A program made the position numbers and the translations under genes. 5,244 nt of DNA from the NCBI GenBank assembly GCA_946055365.1, contig CAMGFM010000113.1, positions 1 through 5,244 of the forward strand. The letters run 5' to 3'. The stretch comes from an uncultured Prevotella sp. (lineage in GTDB: Bacteria > Bacteroidota > Bacteroidia > Bacteroidales > Bacteroidaceae). This document shows, in pieces, positions 1 through 5,244 of the stretch. The first letter of the stretch is position 1. Each line of letters opens with the position of its first letter. Under the pieces are notes generated by a model, which did not search any database, was not told where the DNA came from, and was given only the letters and a program-made list of their open reading frames with translations.

Positions 1-71
1 ACCGTATATTCCCGAAAAAACATATACAAGTAAAGACAGACAATTAATATATATATAGTCAAAAAAAGGAA

Positions 72-1226
72 ATGAAGAAAATATTGTTGTTGGGTTCGGG
101 CGAGCTTGGCAAGGAATTTGTCATAGCCGCAAAGCGTGCCGGAGTCTACGTAGTGGCATGCGACAGATATGAGAACGCACCCGCCATGCAGGTGGCCGAC
201 GAGTGTGAGGTCTTTAACATGCTTGACGGCGACGCACTGTCGGCCGTTGTCAGCAAGCACTGCCCTGACATCATCGTGCCAGAGATAGAAGCCATACGCA
301 CAGAGCGTCTCTTTGACTTTGAAAAGCAGGGCATACAGGTGGTGCCGAGCGCAAGGGCGGTGAACTACACCATGAACCGCAAGGCCATACGCGACCTCGC
401 CGCAAAGGAACTGGGGCTGCGCACCGCAAAATATTTCTATGCCACCACCCTCGAAGAGCTGCGCCAGCACTCTCGGGAGATTGGTTTCCCATGCGTCATC
501 AAGCCCCTCATGTCGTCGTCGGGCCACGGACAGAGCGTGGTGAGGGAAGAAGCCGACCTCGAGAAGGCGTTTAACGAGGCCATGGAGGGCAGCCGCGGCG
601 ACGTGAAGGAGATAATCATAGAGGAGTTCATACACTTTGACTCTGAGTTTACGCTCCTTACGGTCACACAAAAGAACGGCCCCACACTCTTCTGTCCGCC
701 CATAGGACACGTGCAGAAGGGCGGCGACTACCGCGAGAGCTGGCAGCCGTTTACCATACCCGCCGACGAGCTGCGCAAGGCCGAGGAGATGGCAGCCAAA
801 GTGACGGCGGCACTCACCGGAGCAGGCATCTGGGGCGTGGAGTTCTTCCTCACAAAGGAAGGCGAGGTGATATTCTCCGAACTGTCGCCGCGTCCGCATG
901 ACACAGGCATGGTGACACTTGCGCACACTACCAACCTCTCTGAGTTTGAGCTGCACTTCCGTGCCGTGATGGGGCTGCCCATAGCCGGCATACACCTTGA
1001 ACACGCAGGCGCAAGCGCAGTGGTGCTTGCCAAGGGTGAGGGTGAGGCACCGCAATACAACCTTGCGGACGCGCTCACCGAAGACTACACCAGAGTGAGG
1101 ATATTCGGCAAACCCGTGCAGCACGTAGGCAGGCGCATGGGAGTGGTGCTTTGCTATGGCGATGCCGACGCTGACACCACGGCACTGCGCGACAAGGCAA
1201 AGCGTCTCGCCGACACCGTGCTGTAA
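72..1226 (+). CDS. purT: Formate-dependent phosphoribosylglycinamide formyltransferase (GAR transformylase 2)
   Basis: Cytosolic ATP-grasp enzyme that uses formate and ATP, via formyl phosphate, to formylate GAR to FGAR in purine synthesis without folate. At 384 residues it is near the E. coli length (392) and lacks only the extra N-terminal ~14 residues. Visible landmarks: GAR-binding GSGELGKE at 8-15 (E11, L12), VPEIEAIRTERL at 69-80, ATP lysine K144, glycine-rich loop SSSGHGQ at 148-154, IIEEF at 182-186, GGDYRESWQP at 217-226, presumed Mg ligands E257 (GVEFF) and E270 (FSELSPRPHDTGM), and IFGKP with RRMGV near the C-terminus. The loop has His152 where I expect Lys. ATG 72 is the first start after an in-frame TAA at 45-47; an AAGGA abuts it too closely for a normal Shine-Dalgarno. 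The next gene begins 6 bases after the stop, so cotranscription is likely. Identification is essentially certain from motif density. Confidence 0.97.
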   Translation: MKKILLLGSGELGKEFVIAAKRAGVYVVACDRYENAPAMQVADECEVFNMLDGDALSAVVSKHCPDIIVPEIEAIRTERLFDFEKQGIQVVPSARAVNYTMNRKAIRDLAAKELGLRTAKYFYATTLEELRQHSREIGFPCVIKPLMSSSGHGQSVVREEADLEKAFNEAMEGSRGDVKEIIIEEFIHFDSEFTLLTVTQKNGPTLFCPPIGHVQKGGDYRESWQPFTIPADELRKAEEMAAKVTAALTGAGIWGVEFFLTKEGEVIFSELSPRPHDTGMVTLAHTTNLSEFELHFRAVMGLPIAGIHLEHAGASAVVLAKGEGEAPQYNLADALTEDYTRVRIFGKPVQHVGRRMGVVLCYGDADADTTALRDKAKRLADTVL

Positions 1227-1232
1227 AGGCCC

Positions 1233-2327
1233 ATGGACGGCAACGTGAAACGAGGGGACAAGGGCGGCAGGATAGCCGTCTTGCAGTCGTCAAGGTTTGC
1301 GCTTGTACTCCTCATCTACATATCCCATTGTGTCACTCCTGCCATCAGGTCGCCCTTTGACTTCGGCGGCGAGGGCGGAGTGGCCTTTTTCTTTGTGCTG
1401 AGCGGCTTCGTGCTGTCCTGCGGCTACGGCAAGAGGGCGGCAGAGGGCGGTATGCACACTGGGCGGTTTGTGCTAAGGCGCATGGCAAGGCTCTATCCAC
1501 TGCACTTGCTGACACTTGCGCTGACGGTGGCCCTTGACCACAGGCTCGGCGTTGACTATGACGCAGTGCAGCTGGCGGCCAACATTGCCCTCGTGCAGAC
1601 ATGGATACCGTCAGACCACACCCTGTTTGTGGCAAACGGCGTGTCATGGTTTCTGTGTGACATGCTGTTCTTCTATCTCGTGTTCCAACTTATGTATCGC
1701 TGGCTCACCGCCATGCCGTGGCGCACCGTGGCGTGGTTGGCGGCTGTCATAGCGGCCCTATATGCCACGGGGGCATCCATGGTTGACGACTCTATGGTCA
1801 ACTGCACGCTCTATTCCAACCCTCTGCTGCGCAGCATAGACTTTGCGCTGGGCATCCTGACCTGCCGACTCTACCACGAGGGCGGCGTGAGGCATCGTCT
1901 CGAGCGCATGAAGGGCAAAGCGGCATTTGTGGCGGCACTGCTTGTCATTACATACTGCATCTACCAGCACATGAGTCCCGCCTTCAGGTGTGCCATGCTG
2001 TTCTGGCCAGTCATGCCTGTGGTCGTGATGCTGCTCACGTCCATGGACAGCGACAGCAACATCGTGTCGCGGTGCATGAAGTCAAGGCCTATGGTGTGGC
2101 TGGGCGGCATCAGCTTTGAGATATATCTGTGCCATCTGCTGGCAATGCGCCTCACGCAGCATTTCATGCACATGGACGGCAGTGTGGAGGACGACCTGAG
2201 ATATTTTGTCATGGCACTGCCCGTGACGATAGTGGTGTCATGGGCGGCGGCAAGATGGTTTGTGAGTCCCGTGGCAGCCGCCATCAACAGGGCGGCAGAG
2301 CGGCGACAGCACCCCAAGAATGACTGA
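1233..2327 (+). CDS. Acyltransferase-3 family integral membrane protein (probable glycan O-acyltransferase)
   Basis: A 364-residue polytopic inner-membrane protein. The family moves acyl groups, often acetyl, onto surface polysaccharides, LPS or other carbohydrates. Family marks: R21-x10-H32 in the first hydrophobic helix (R, FALVLLIYIS, H), matching the R-x10-H motif described in OafB-type proteins; GVAFFFVLSGFVLS at 49-62; R83-x-x-R86 before LYPLHLL at 87-93; GVSWFLCDMLFFYLVF at 136-151; and GGISFEIYLCHLLA at 291-304. Roughly nine or ten hydrophobic segments are visible, near 22-37, 48-64, 86-101, 113-124, 134-155, 163-180, 199-211, 229-245, 253-269, 286-305 and 324-342, some of which may be re-entrant. 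The C-terminus is short and basic; there is no fused periplasmic SGNH domain. The start lies 6 bases past purT and 40 bases separate the stop from the sugar genes. The family is secure; substrate and acyl donor cannot be read from sequence, and the glycan role rests on the neighbours. Confidence 0.9.
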   Translation: MDGNVKRGDKGGRIAVLQSSRFALVLLIYISHCVTPAIRSPFDFGGEGGVAFFFVLSGFVLSCGYGKRAAEGGMHTGRFVLRRMARLYPLHLLTLALTVALDHRLGVDYDAVQLAANIALVQTWIPSDHTLFVANGVSWFLCDMLFFYLVFQLMYRWLTAMPWRTVAWLAAVIAALYATGASMVDDSMVNCTLYSNPLLRSIDFALGILTCRLYHEGGVRHRLERMKGKAAFVAALLVITYCIYQHMSPAFRCAMLFWPVMPVVVMLLTSMDSDSNIVSRCMKSRPMVWLGGISFEIYLCHLLAMRLTQHFMHMDGSVEDDLRYFVMALPVTIVVSWAAARWFVSPVAAAINRAAERRQHPKND

Positions 2328-2367
2328 ACAACAAGGGCGACAAGCCTCATAAACCTAAAAAATTATT

Positions 2368-2799
2368 ATGGACATAAACGCATGTGGTCTTGTTGACCTG
2401 ACCAAAATGATAGATCCGAGGGGCAATCTCACAGTGGCAGAGGGCATGAAGGACGTGCCTTTTGACGTGGCAAGGGTCTATTGGGTGTATGACGTGCCTG
2501 CCGGGGAGAGCCGCGGCGGACATGCCCACCGTCATTGCAGGGAGTTTATAGTGGCGGTGAGCGGCTCGTTCAACGTCACTCTCGACAATGGCAGCGACAA
2601 ACGCACCTTTCACCTCAACCATCCCTATCAGGGACTGCTCGTGGAGACCGACATCTGGCGCACGCTCGACGACTTCTCCTCTGGCTCGGTGTGCCTTGTG
2701 CTGGCGAGCGACCCGTTTCTCGAGGAAGACTACATAAGAGACTATGACCAGTTCATGGCCTATCTCAATGAAAAGGCAAACGAACAACTCTCCAAATGA
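2368..2799 (+). CDS. fdtA: dTDP-4-keto-6-deoxyhexose 3,4-ketoisomerase, FdtA/QdtA cupin family
   Basis: A 143-residue single-domain cupin, the usual size of stand-alone FdtA/QdtA (WxcM-like C-terminal domain) enzymes. The family converts dTDP-4-keto-6-deoxyglucose to a 3-keto-6-deoxyhexose, the first committed step to Fuc3N or Qui3N. Visible features: DPRGNLTVAE at 16-25; PFDVARVYWVYDVPAGESRG at 31-50; the active-site pair in GGHAHRH, H52 and H54, matching the catalytic histidines near 49 and 51 in characterised enzymes; IVAVSGSFNVTLDNG at 61-75; YQGLLVETDIWRTLDDFSSG at 87-106; and VLASDPFLEEDYIRDYDQF at 111-129. R18 looks FdtA-like and R98 QdtA-like, so the product's C4 configuration is unclear. 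The ATG follows an A/T-rich leader (CTAAAAAATTATT) with no Shine-Dalgarno. The stop overlaps the aminotransferase start as ATGA, indicating translational coupling. The family is secure; the symbol is given for FdtA over QdtA with modest confidence. Confidence 0.88.
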   Translation: MDINACGLVDLTKMIDPRGNLTVAEGMKDVPFDVARVYWVYDVPAGESRGGHAHRHCREFIVAVSGSFNVTLDNGSDKRTFHLNHPYQGLLVETDIWRTLDDFSSGSVCLVLASDPFLEEDYIRDYDQFMAYLNEKANEQLSK

Positions 2800-3893
2800 T
2801 AAATCTCAAGGACATAAACGCACTCCACGCCAACGACATAGCACGTGCCGTGGAGAGAGTGGCGGCAAGCGGATGGTATCTGAGGGGCGTGGAGACACGG
2901 GAGTTTGAACGCGAGTATGCCGAATACATTGGCTGCGACCACTGCGTGGGCTGCGGCAACGGACTGGACGCGCTGACGCTCATACTCATGGCCTACGTGG
3001 AGCTTGGGGTGATGCACCACGGCGACGAGGTGATAGTGCCTGCCAACACCTACATAGCATCTATGATAGCCGTGAGCCGCGCGGGACTCGTGCCTGTGCC
3101 TGTGGAGCCGCGCATAGACACGCTCCAGATAGACGACTCGCTCATAGAGCAGACCATCACGCCACGCACCAGGGCCGTGATGATTGTTCACATGTACGGA
3201 CGCTGCGCCATGACACCCGGTATAGCCACGCTGTGCAGGAAGCATGGGCTGCGACTCATCGAAGACAACGCCCAGGCGCACGGATGCCGCTATGGCGACA
3301 GGCTCACGGGCAGCCTTGGCGACGCCGCAGGCCACAGCTTCTATCCCACAAAGAACCTTGGCGCGCTGGGCGACGCGGGTGCCGTGACCACAGATGACAG
3401 CAGGCTTGCCGAAATGGTGAGAGCCTTGGGCAACTATGGCTCTGAGCGCAAGTATGTGTTCTCTCACCTCGGCGTGAACAGCCGCATTGACGAGATGCAG
3501 GCGGCTGTGCTGAGGGTGAAACTGCCACATCTCGACAGCGAGAACGAGACGAGGAGACGCAACGCACGCTATTATATAGACCATGTGAGCAACCGTCACC
3601 TCACTCTGCCGTCTCTCGACTACTGGCGGCACAGTGTCTTTCACCTCTTCCCCATTCTCTCGCCCTATCGTGACGAGCTCAGGGACTTTCTCATGCAAAA
3701 TGGCGTGGCCACAGACATCCACTACCCCGTGCCGCCGCACATGCAGGGTGCTTACAGCGCATGGAACGGGAGGTCATATCCCATTACGGAACGCATACAC
3801 ACGGAGGAACTGAGCATACCTGTGGACCAGACGCTGACGCAAGAGCGGATAATGGAGATAACGGCCCTACTCAACGCCTTTGAACCGCATTGA
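2796..3893 (+). CDS. fdtB: PLP-dependent dTDP-3-keto-6-deoxyhexose 3-aminotransferase, DegT/DnrJ/EryC1/StrS family (FdtB/QdtB type)
   Basis: A 365-residue fold-type I sugar aminotransferase, full length for the family. It should move an amino group, usually from glutamate, onto C3 of the 3-keto sugar made by the preceding gene, giving dTDP-3-amino-3,6-dideoxyhexose. Visible features: cofactor-binding GCGNGLDALTLIL at 52-64; GDEVIVPANTYIAS at 76-89; IEDNAQAHG at 155-163 with D157 facing the pyridine nitrogen; SFYPTKNLGALGDAGAV at 181-197 with Schiff-base lysine K186; GNYGSERKY at 212-220; GVNSRIDEMQAAVLRVKL at 226-243; and the C-terminal IHYPVPPHMQGAY at 308-320. The start is set by the ATGA overlap with fdtA; no separate ribosome binding site is visible. 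Pairing with an FdtA-type isomerase argues for 3-amination rather than the 4-amination done by many relatives (WecE, VioA, DesI). The family is certain; the precise sugar is inferred. Confidence 0.9.
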   Translation: MINLKDINALHANDIARAVERVAASGWYLRGVETREFEREYAEYIGCDHCVGCGNGLDALTLILMAYVELGVMHHGDEVIVPANTYIASMIAVSRAGLVPVPVEPRIDTLQIDDSLIEQTITPRTRAVMIVHMYGRCAMTPGIATLCRKHGLRLIEDNAQAHGCRYGDRLTGSLGDAAGHSFYPTKNLGALGDAGAVTTDDSRLAEMVRALGNYGSERKYVFSHLGVNSRIDEMQAAVLRVKLPHLDSENETRRRNARYYIDHVSNRHLTLPSLDYWRHSVFHLFPILSPYRDELRDFLMQNGVATDIHYPVPPHMQGAYSAWNGRSYPITERIHTEELSIPVDQTLTQERIMEITALLNAFEPH

Positions 3894-3996
3894 TGCACAT
3901 CTTGAAGTGACGGTGCGTGACGACAATGCTGCAAGATGCGACCGCCGCGCTTGTTTTTTCTCACTTATCCACACCTTATTATATATATAGCAAAGC
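3894..3996 (+). promoter_or_regulatory. Intergenic leader before the GNAT-like gene, with a weak hairpin, T-run and A/T-rich start region
   Basis: These 103 bases interrupt an otherwise tightly packed operon. CATCTTG at 3898-3904 can pair with CAAGATG at 3932-3938 across a 27-base loop. Six T residues follow at 3954-3959, 15 bases after the stem, too far for a standard intrinsic terminator. TTG at 3951-3953 and a TATTATAT stretch from 3977 could serve as weak promoter elements, but no clear Bacteroidetes TAnnTTTG -7 box is seen. TATATATATAG at 3980-3990 matches the sequence before purT. The region may hold a secondary promoter, a weak attenuator, or only a spacer. Confidence 0.3.
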
Positions 3997-4941
3997 ATGA
4001 CAGTCAGGGAGGTTACGGCAGAGGAGTATTCTGCCATGGCATTTACACATCCGCACGTCTACAACAGCGTGGAGTTCGCGAGGCTCAACGCCCACAAGAC
4101 CGACGGGTTGCGCTACCTTACATTCACCCGCAACGGCGAGCCAAAGGCAGGCATAATTCTCGGAGAGCGTGCCGGGCGACTGCTGTCGCCTTTTTCAGCA
4201 CCCTTTGGCGGCTTTTCCACGGCAGGACAGCTACGTCTCGAGACAGTGGAGCAGGCAGTGGAGGCTCTGTGTGGCTATGCCAAGCACGCAGGCATGGACA
4301 TCGGCATAGTGTTGCCGCCACAGCTCTATGCCCCGACGCTCACCGCACACTGCATAAATGCGCTGTCGCGCATGGCAACTCTCAGGCACATTGACCTCAA
4401 CTATTATTTTCCGCTCGACAAGTGCCACGGCTATGAGCAGATCATCGATCGCAGCGCGAGAAAAAACCTGCGCCGCGCGCTCTCTGCCTCACTTGAGCTG
4501 GAGGCAGTGGCACGTGACGACCGCAAAGGCATGGCCACCGCCTATGACATCATCAGACGCAACCGCGAGGAGCATGGCTATGAGCTGAAAATGTCACTCG
4601 ACGACGTGGCAGACACGACAGAGATTATAGACGCTGACTTTTTCCTGCTGCGACATGCGGCATCGGGCGACATCGTGGCGGCGGCACAGGTGTTTCATGT
4701 GGCAAAAGGCATAGCCCAAGTCATCTACTGGGGCGATCTGAGGGCATACGGCGGCATGAGACCCATGAACGGCCTCGCCCACCTGCTGTTTGAACATTAT
4801 CACAACGCAGGTCTAAGCACGCTTGACATAGGCCCGTCAACGACAGACGGCATCCCCAACCTCGGACTGTGCGACTTCAAGACGGGCATAGGCTGTGAGA
4901 TAGTGCCGAAATTTGCATTTGAGATTATTGCCAGCCACTAA
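3997..4941 (+). CDS. FemAB/GNAT-like acyltransferase, candidate sugar N-acyltransferase of the Fuc3N/Qui3N pathway
   Basis: A 314-residue soluble protein without signal peptide or membrane helices. It resembles Bacteroidales GNAT or Acetyltransf_6 (FemAB-like) proteins of surface-glycan clusters. Recognisable blocks: HVYNSVEFARLNAHK at 20-34; GEPKAGIILGE at 47-57 and LLSPFSAPFGGFS at 62-74; YYFPL at 136-140; basic SARKNLRRAL at 153-162; HGYELKMS at 193-200; GDIVAAAQVFHVAKGIAQVIYWGD at 224-247, a strand pair like the acyl-CoA-binding core; MNGLAHLLFEHYHNAG at 257-272; and DIGPSTTDGIPNLGLCDFKTGIGC at 277-300. Length and block order suggest tandem GNAT halves, as reported for the sugar N-acyltransferase FdhC of Acinetobacter. 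ATG 3997 is the first start after an in-frame TAG at 3988-3990. Its position after fdtA-fdtB makes N-acylation of dTDP-3-amino-3,6-dideoxyhexose the best inference. A peptidoglycan or other aminoacyl acceptor remains possible. Family membership is likely; substrate is inferred. Confidence 0.8.
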   Translation: MTVREVTAEEYSAMAFTHPHVYNSVEFARLNAHKTDGLRYLTFTRNGEPKAGIILGERAGRLLSPFSAPFGGFSTAGQLRLETVEQAVEALCGYAKHAGMDIGIVLPPQLYAPTLTAHCINALSRMATLRHIDLNYYFPLDKCHGYEQIIDRSARKNLRRALSASLELEAVARDDRKGMATAYDIIRRNREEHGYELKMSLDDVADTTEIIDADFFLLRHAASGDIVAAAQVFHVAKGIAQVIYWGDLRAYGGMRPMNGLAHLLFEHYHNAGLSTLDIGPSTTDGIPNLGLCDFKTGIGCEIVPKFAFEIIASH

Positions 4942-5030
4942 AGACACGCCGTCACCGCACAGGTTACGCCCATAACACCCCTACTCTACAAGATTGCACG
5001 CAATAAACAGTCAAGACAAAGCTACACTGC

Positions 5031-5082
5031 GGCTCAGGCAAAGTGCCACTTTAAGGTCATGAAACGGCACTTTGCCTGAGCC
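5031..5082. repeat. Perfect 17-bp inverted repeat with 18-base loop
   Basis: The left arm GGCTCAGGCAAAGTGCC at 5031-5047 is the exact reverse complement of GGCACTTTGCCTGAGCC at 5066-5082. The inner 8 bases of each arm belong to the repeated AAAGTGCC unit that recurs downstream. The stem would be stable as RNA or cruciform DNA. It lies 89 bases after the GNAT-like stop codon and has no following T-run, so it is not a standard intrinsic terminator. It might still act as an mRNA 3' stabilising stem or an extragenic palindrome. Confidence 0.85.
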
Positions 5083-5117
5083 AAAGCGGCACTTTACGCC
5101 CGCAAAAGTGCCACTTT
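5040..5117. repeat. Four-copy array of a 13-bp near-palindrome (AAAGTGCCACTTT) with ~22-bp period
   Basis: Copies lie at 5040-5052 (AAAGTGCCACTTT), 5061-5073 (GAAACGGCACTTT), 5083-5095 (AAAGCGGCACTTT) and 5105-5117 (AAAGTGCCACTTT). The unit is AAAGTG, a central C, then CACTTT. Copies 1 and 4 are identical and in one orientation; copies 2 and 3 are closer to the reverse complement. Starts are spaced 21, 22 and 22 bases, about two helical turns. Copies 3 and 4 also pair as an 8-bp hairpin (5088-5095 with 5105-5112). An operator array and a REP-like extragenic repeat are both open. Confidence 0.75.
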
Positions 5118-5162
5118 CACGATACGGGGACAGCATGTCAGAAATTCTATTGCCCCACACCC

Positions 5163-5237
5163 TTATTTGCGCATGACCATACTGACACACAGACCCTCTT
5201 TGTTCAAGATGTCAGCATGGCAAAATAGCGCAAATAA
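5163..5237. repeat. Two-part inverted repeat at the window end
   Basis: TTATTTGCGC at 5163-5172 is the exact reverse complement of GCGCAAATAA at 5228-5237. Nested inside, CCATACTGACA at 5177-5187 pairs at 10 of 11 positions with TGTCAGCATGG at 5210-5220. The outer and inner stems are separated by a 4-by-7 internal loop and the apical loop is 22 bases. The single mismatch, A5181 against C5216, becomes a U-G wobble in a minus-strand transcript, so the fold is slightly better on that strand. It could be a structured RNA, a regulatory site for a gene beyond the window, or the end of a small non-autonomous element. Confidence 0.6.
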
Positions 5238-5244
5238 TCAAAAA

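Larger units (their letters stand above)
4942..5244. other. 303-base intergenic region without a convincing gene, rich in inverted repeats
   Basis: No recognisable protein, tRNA or rRNA is present from the end of the GNAT-like gene to the window end. Only very short reading frames occur, for example ATG 5059 (6 codons) and ATG 5135 (13 codons). A frame from ATG 5174 stays open to the window end, about 23 codons, but resembles nothing I know. The region contains the repeat array at 5031-5117 and the compound inverted repeat at 5163-5237. No hairpin followed by a T-run is seen after the GNAT-like gene. Confidence 0.7.

Noticed and set aside
1..71. Bacteroidetes-type promoter (TTTG and TAnnTTTG boxes) before purT
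   Set aside because: No TTTG or TTG occurs in these 71 bases on the + strand; the promoter may lie before the window start.
2370..2822. 13-base identity GGACATAAACGCA near the starts of fdtA and fdtB
   Set aside because: Both copies are coding (Asp-Ile-Asn-Ala). A match of this length in 5 kb is only mildly unlikely by chance, given the shared codon preference.
2760..3740. Long minus-strand open frame opposite fdtB
   Set aside because: Its protein is rich in His, Val and Arg with no family resemblance, and the + strand frame carries all the aminotransferase motifs. It arises from the codon bias of fdtB.
3898..3959. Intrinsic terminator after fdtB
   Set aside because: The 7-bp stem has a 27-base loop and the T-run begins 15 bases after the stem, so the geometry is wrong; kept only as a weak regulatory region.
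3936..4394. Plus-strand 152-codon frame overlapping the start of the GNAT-like gene
   Set aside because: The translation is Arg/His-rich and low in recognisable structure, while the overlapping frame from 3997 has clear GNAT/FemAB blocks.
2328..4941. Recent horizontal transfer of the sugar cassette
   Set aside because: No transposase, integrase or tRNA edge is seen, and base and codon use look the same as in purT by eye.
5031..5117. CRISPR array
   Set aside because: Units are 13 bp with 8-9 base gaps and mixed orientation, unlike the longer same-direction repeats and spacers of a CRISPR; no cas gene is present.
5174..5244. Start of a further gene at ATG 5174, open to the window end
   Set aside because: About 23 codons, no recognisable sequence, no A/T-rich leader directly before the ATG, and it lies across the inverted repeat. 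It cannot be supported without sequence past the window.

Overview
The window looks like chromosomal DNA of a Bacteroidales bacterium, most plausibly a Muribaculaceae or Prevotellaceae relative. PurT reads as a close Bacteroides-type protein, and none of the five start codons has a well-spaced Shine-Dalgarno sequence. A/T-rich patches sit just before three starts in otherwise GC-rich DNA. The genes also favour ATA for Ile and use AGG for Arg often. The family is inferred from remembered homologues, not from a search.

All five genes are intact and on the + strand. purT (72-1226) encodes formate-dependent GAR formyltransferase of purine synthesis. Six bases later comes a membrane acyltransferase of the acyltransferase-3 family (1233-2327). 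After 40 bases comes a sugar 3,4-ketoisomerase of the FdtA/QdtA cupin family (2368-2799). It overlaps by 4 bases a PLP-dependent sugar aminotransferase of the FdtB/QdtB type (2796-3893). A 103-base gap with an A/T-rich leader precedes a 314-residue FemAB/GNAT-like acyltransferase (3997-4941).

The last three genes fit a route from dTDP-4-keto-6-deoxyglucose to an N-acylated dTDP-3-amino-3,6-dideoxyhexose (Fuc3NAcyl or Qui3NAcyl) for a surface glycan. The isomerase moves the keto group from C4 to C3, the aminotransferase installs the 3-amino group, and the GNAT-like protein is the obvious candidate to acylate it. The usual hexapeptide-repeat acetyltransferase (FdtC/QdtC) is absent from the window. 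The membrane acyltransferase could O-acylate the finished glycan. RmlA/RmlB, glycosyltransferases and flippase are not in the window.

The last 303 bases (4942-5244) hold no convincing gene but are rich in structure. There is a perfect 17-bp inverted repeat inside an array of four copies of a 13-bp near-palindrome at 21-22-bp spacing. A separate two-part inverted repeat lies close to the window end. These repeats are the least explained part of the window.
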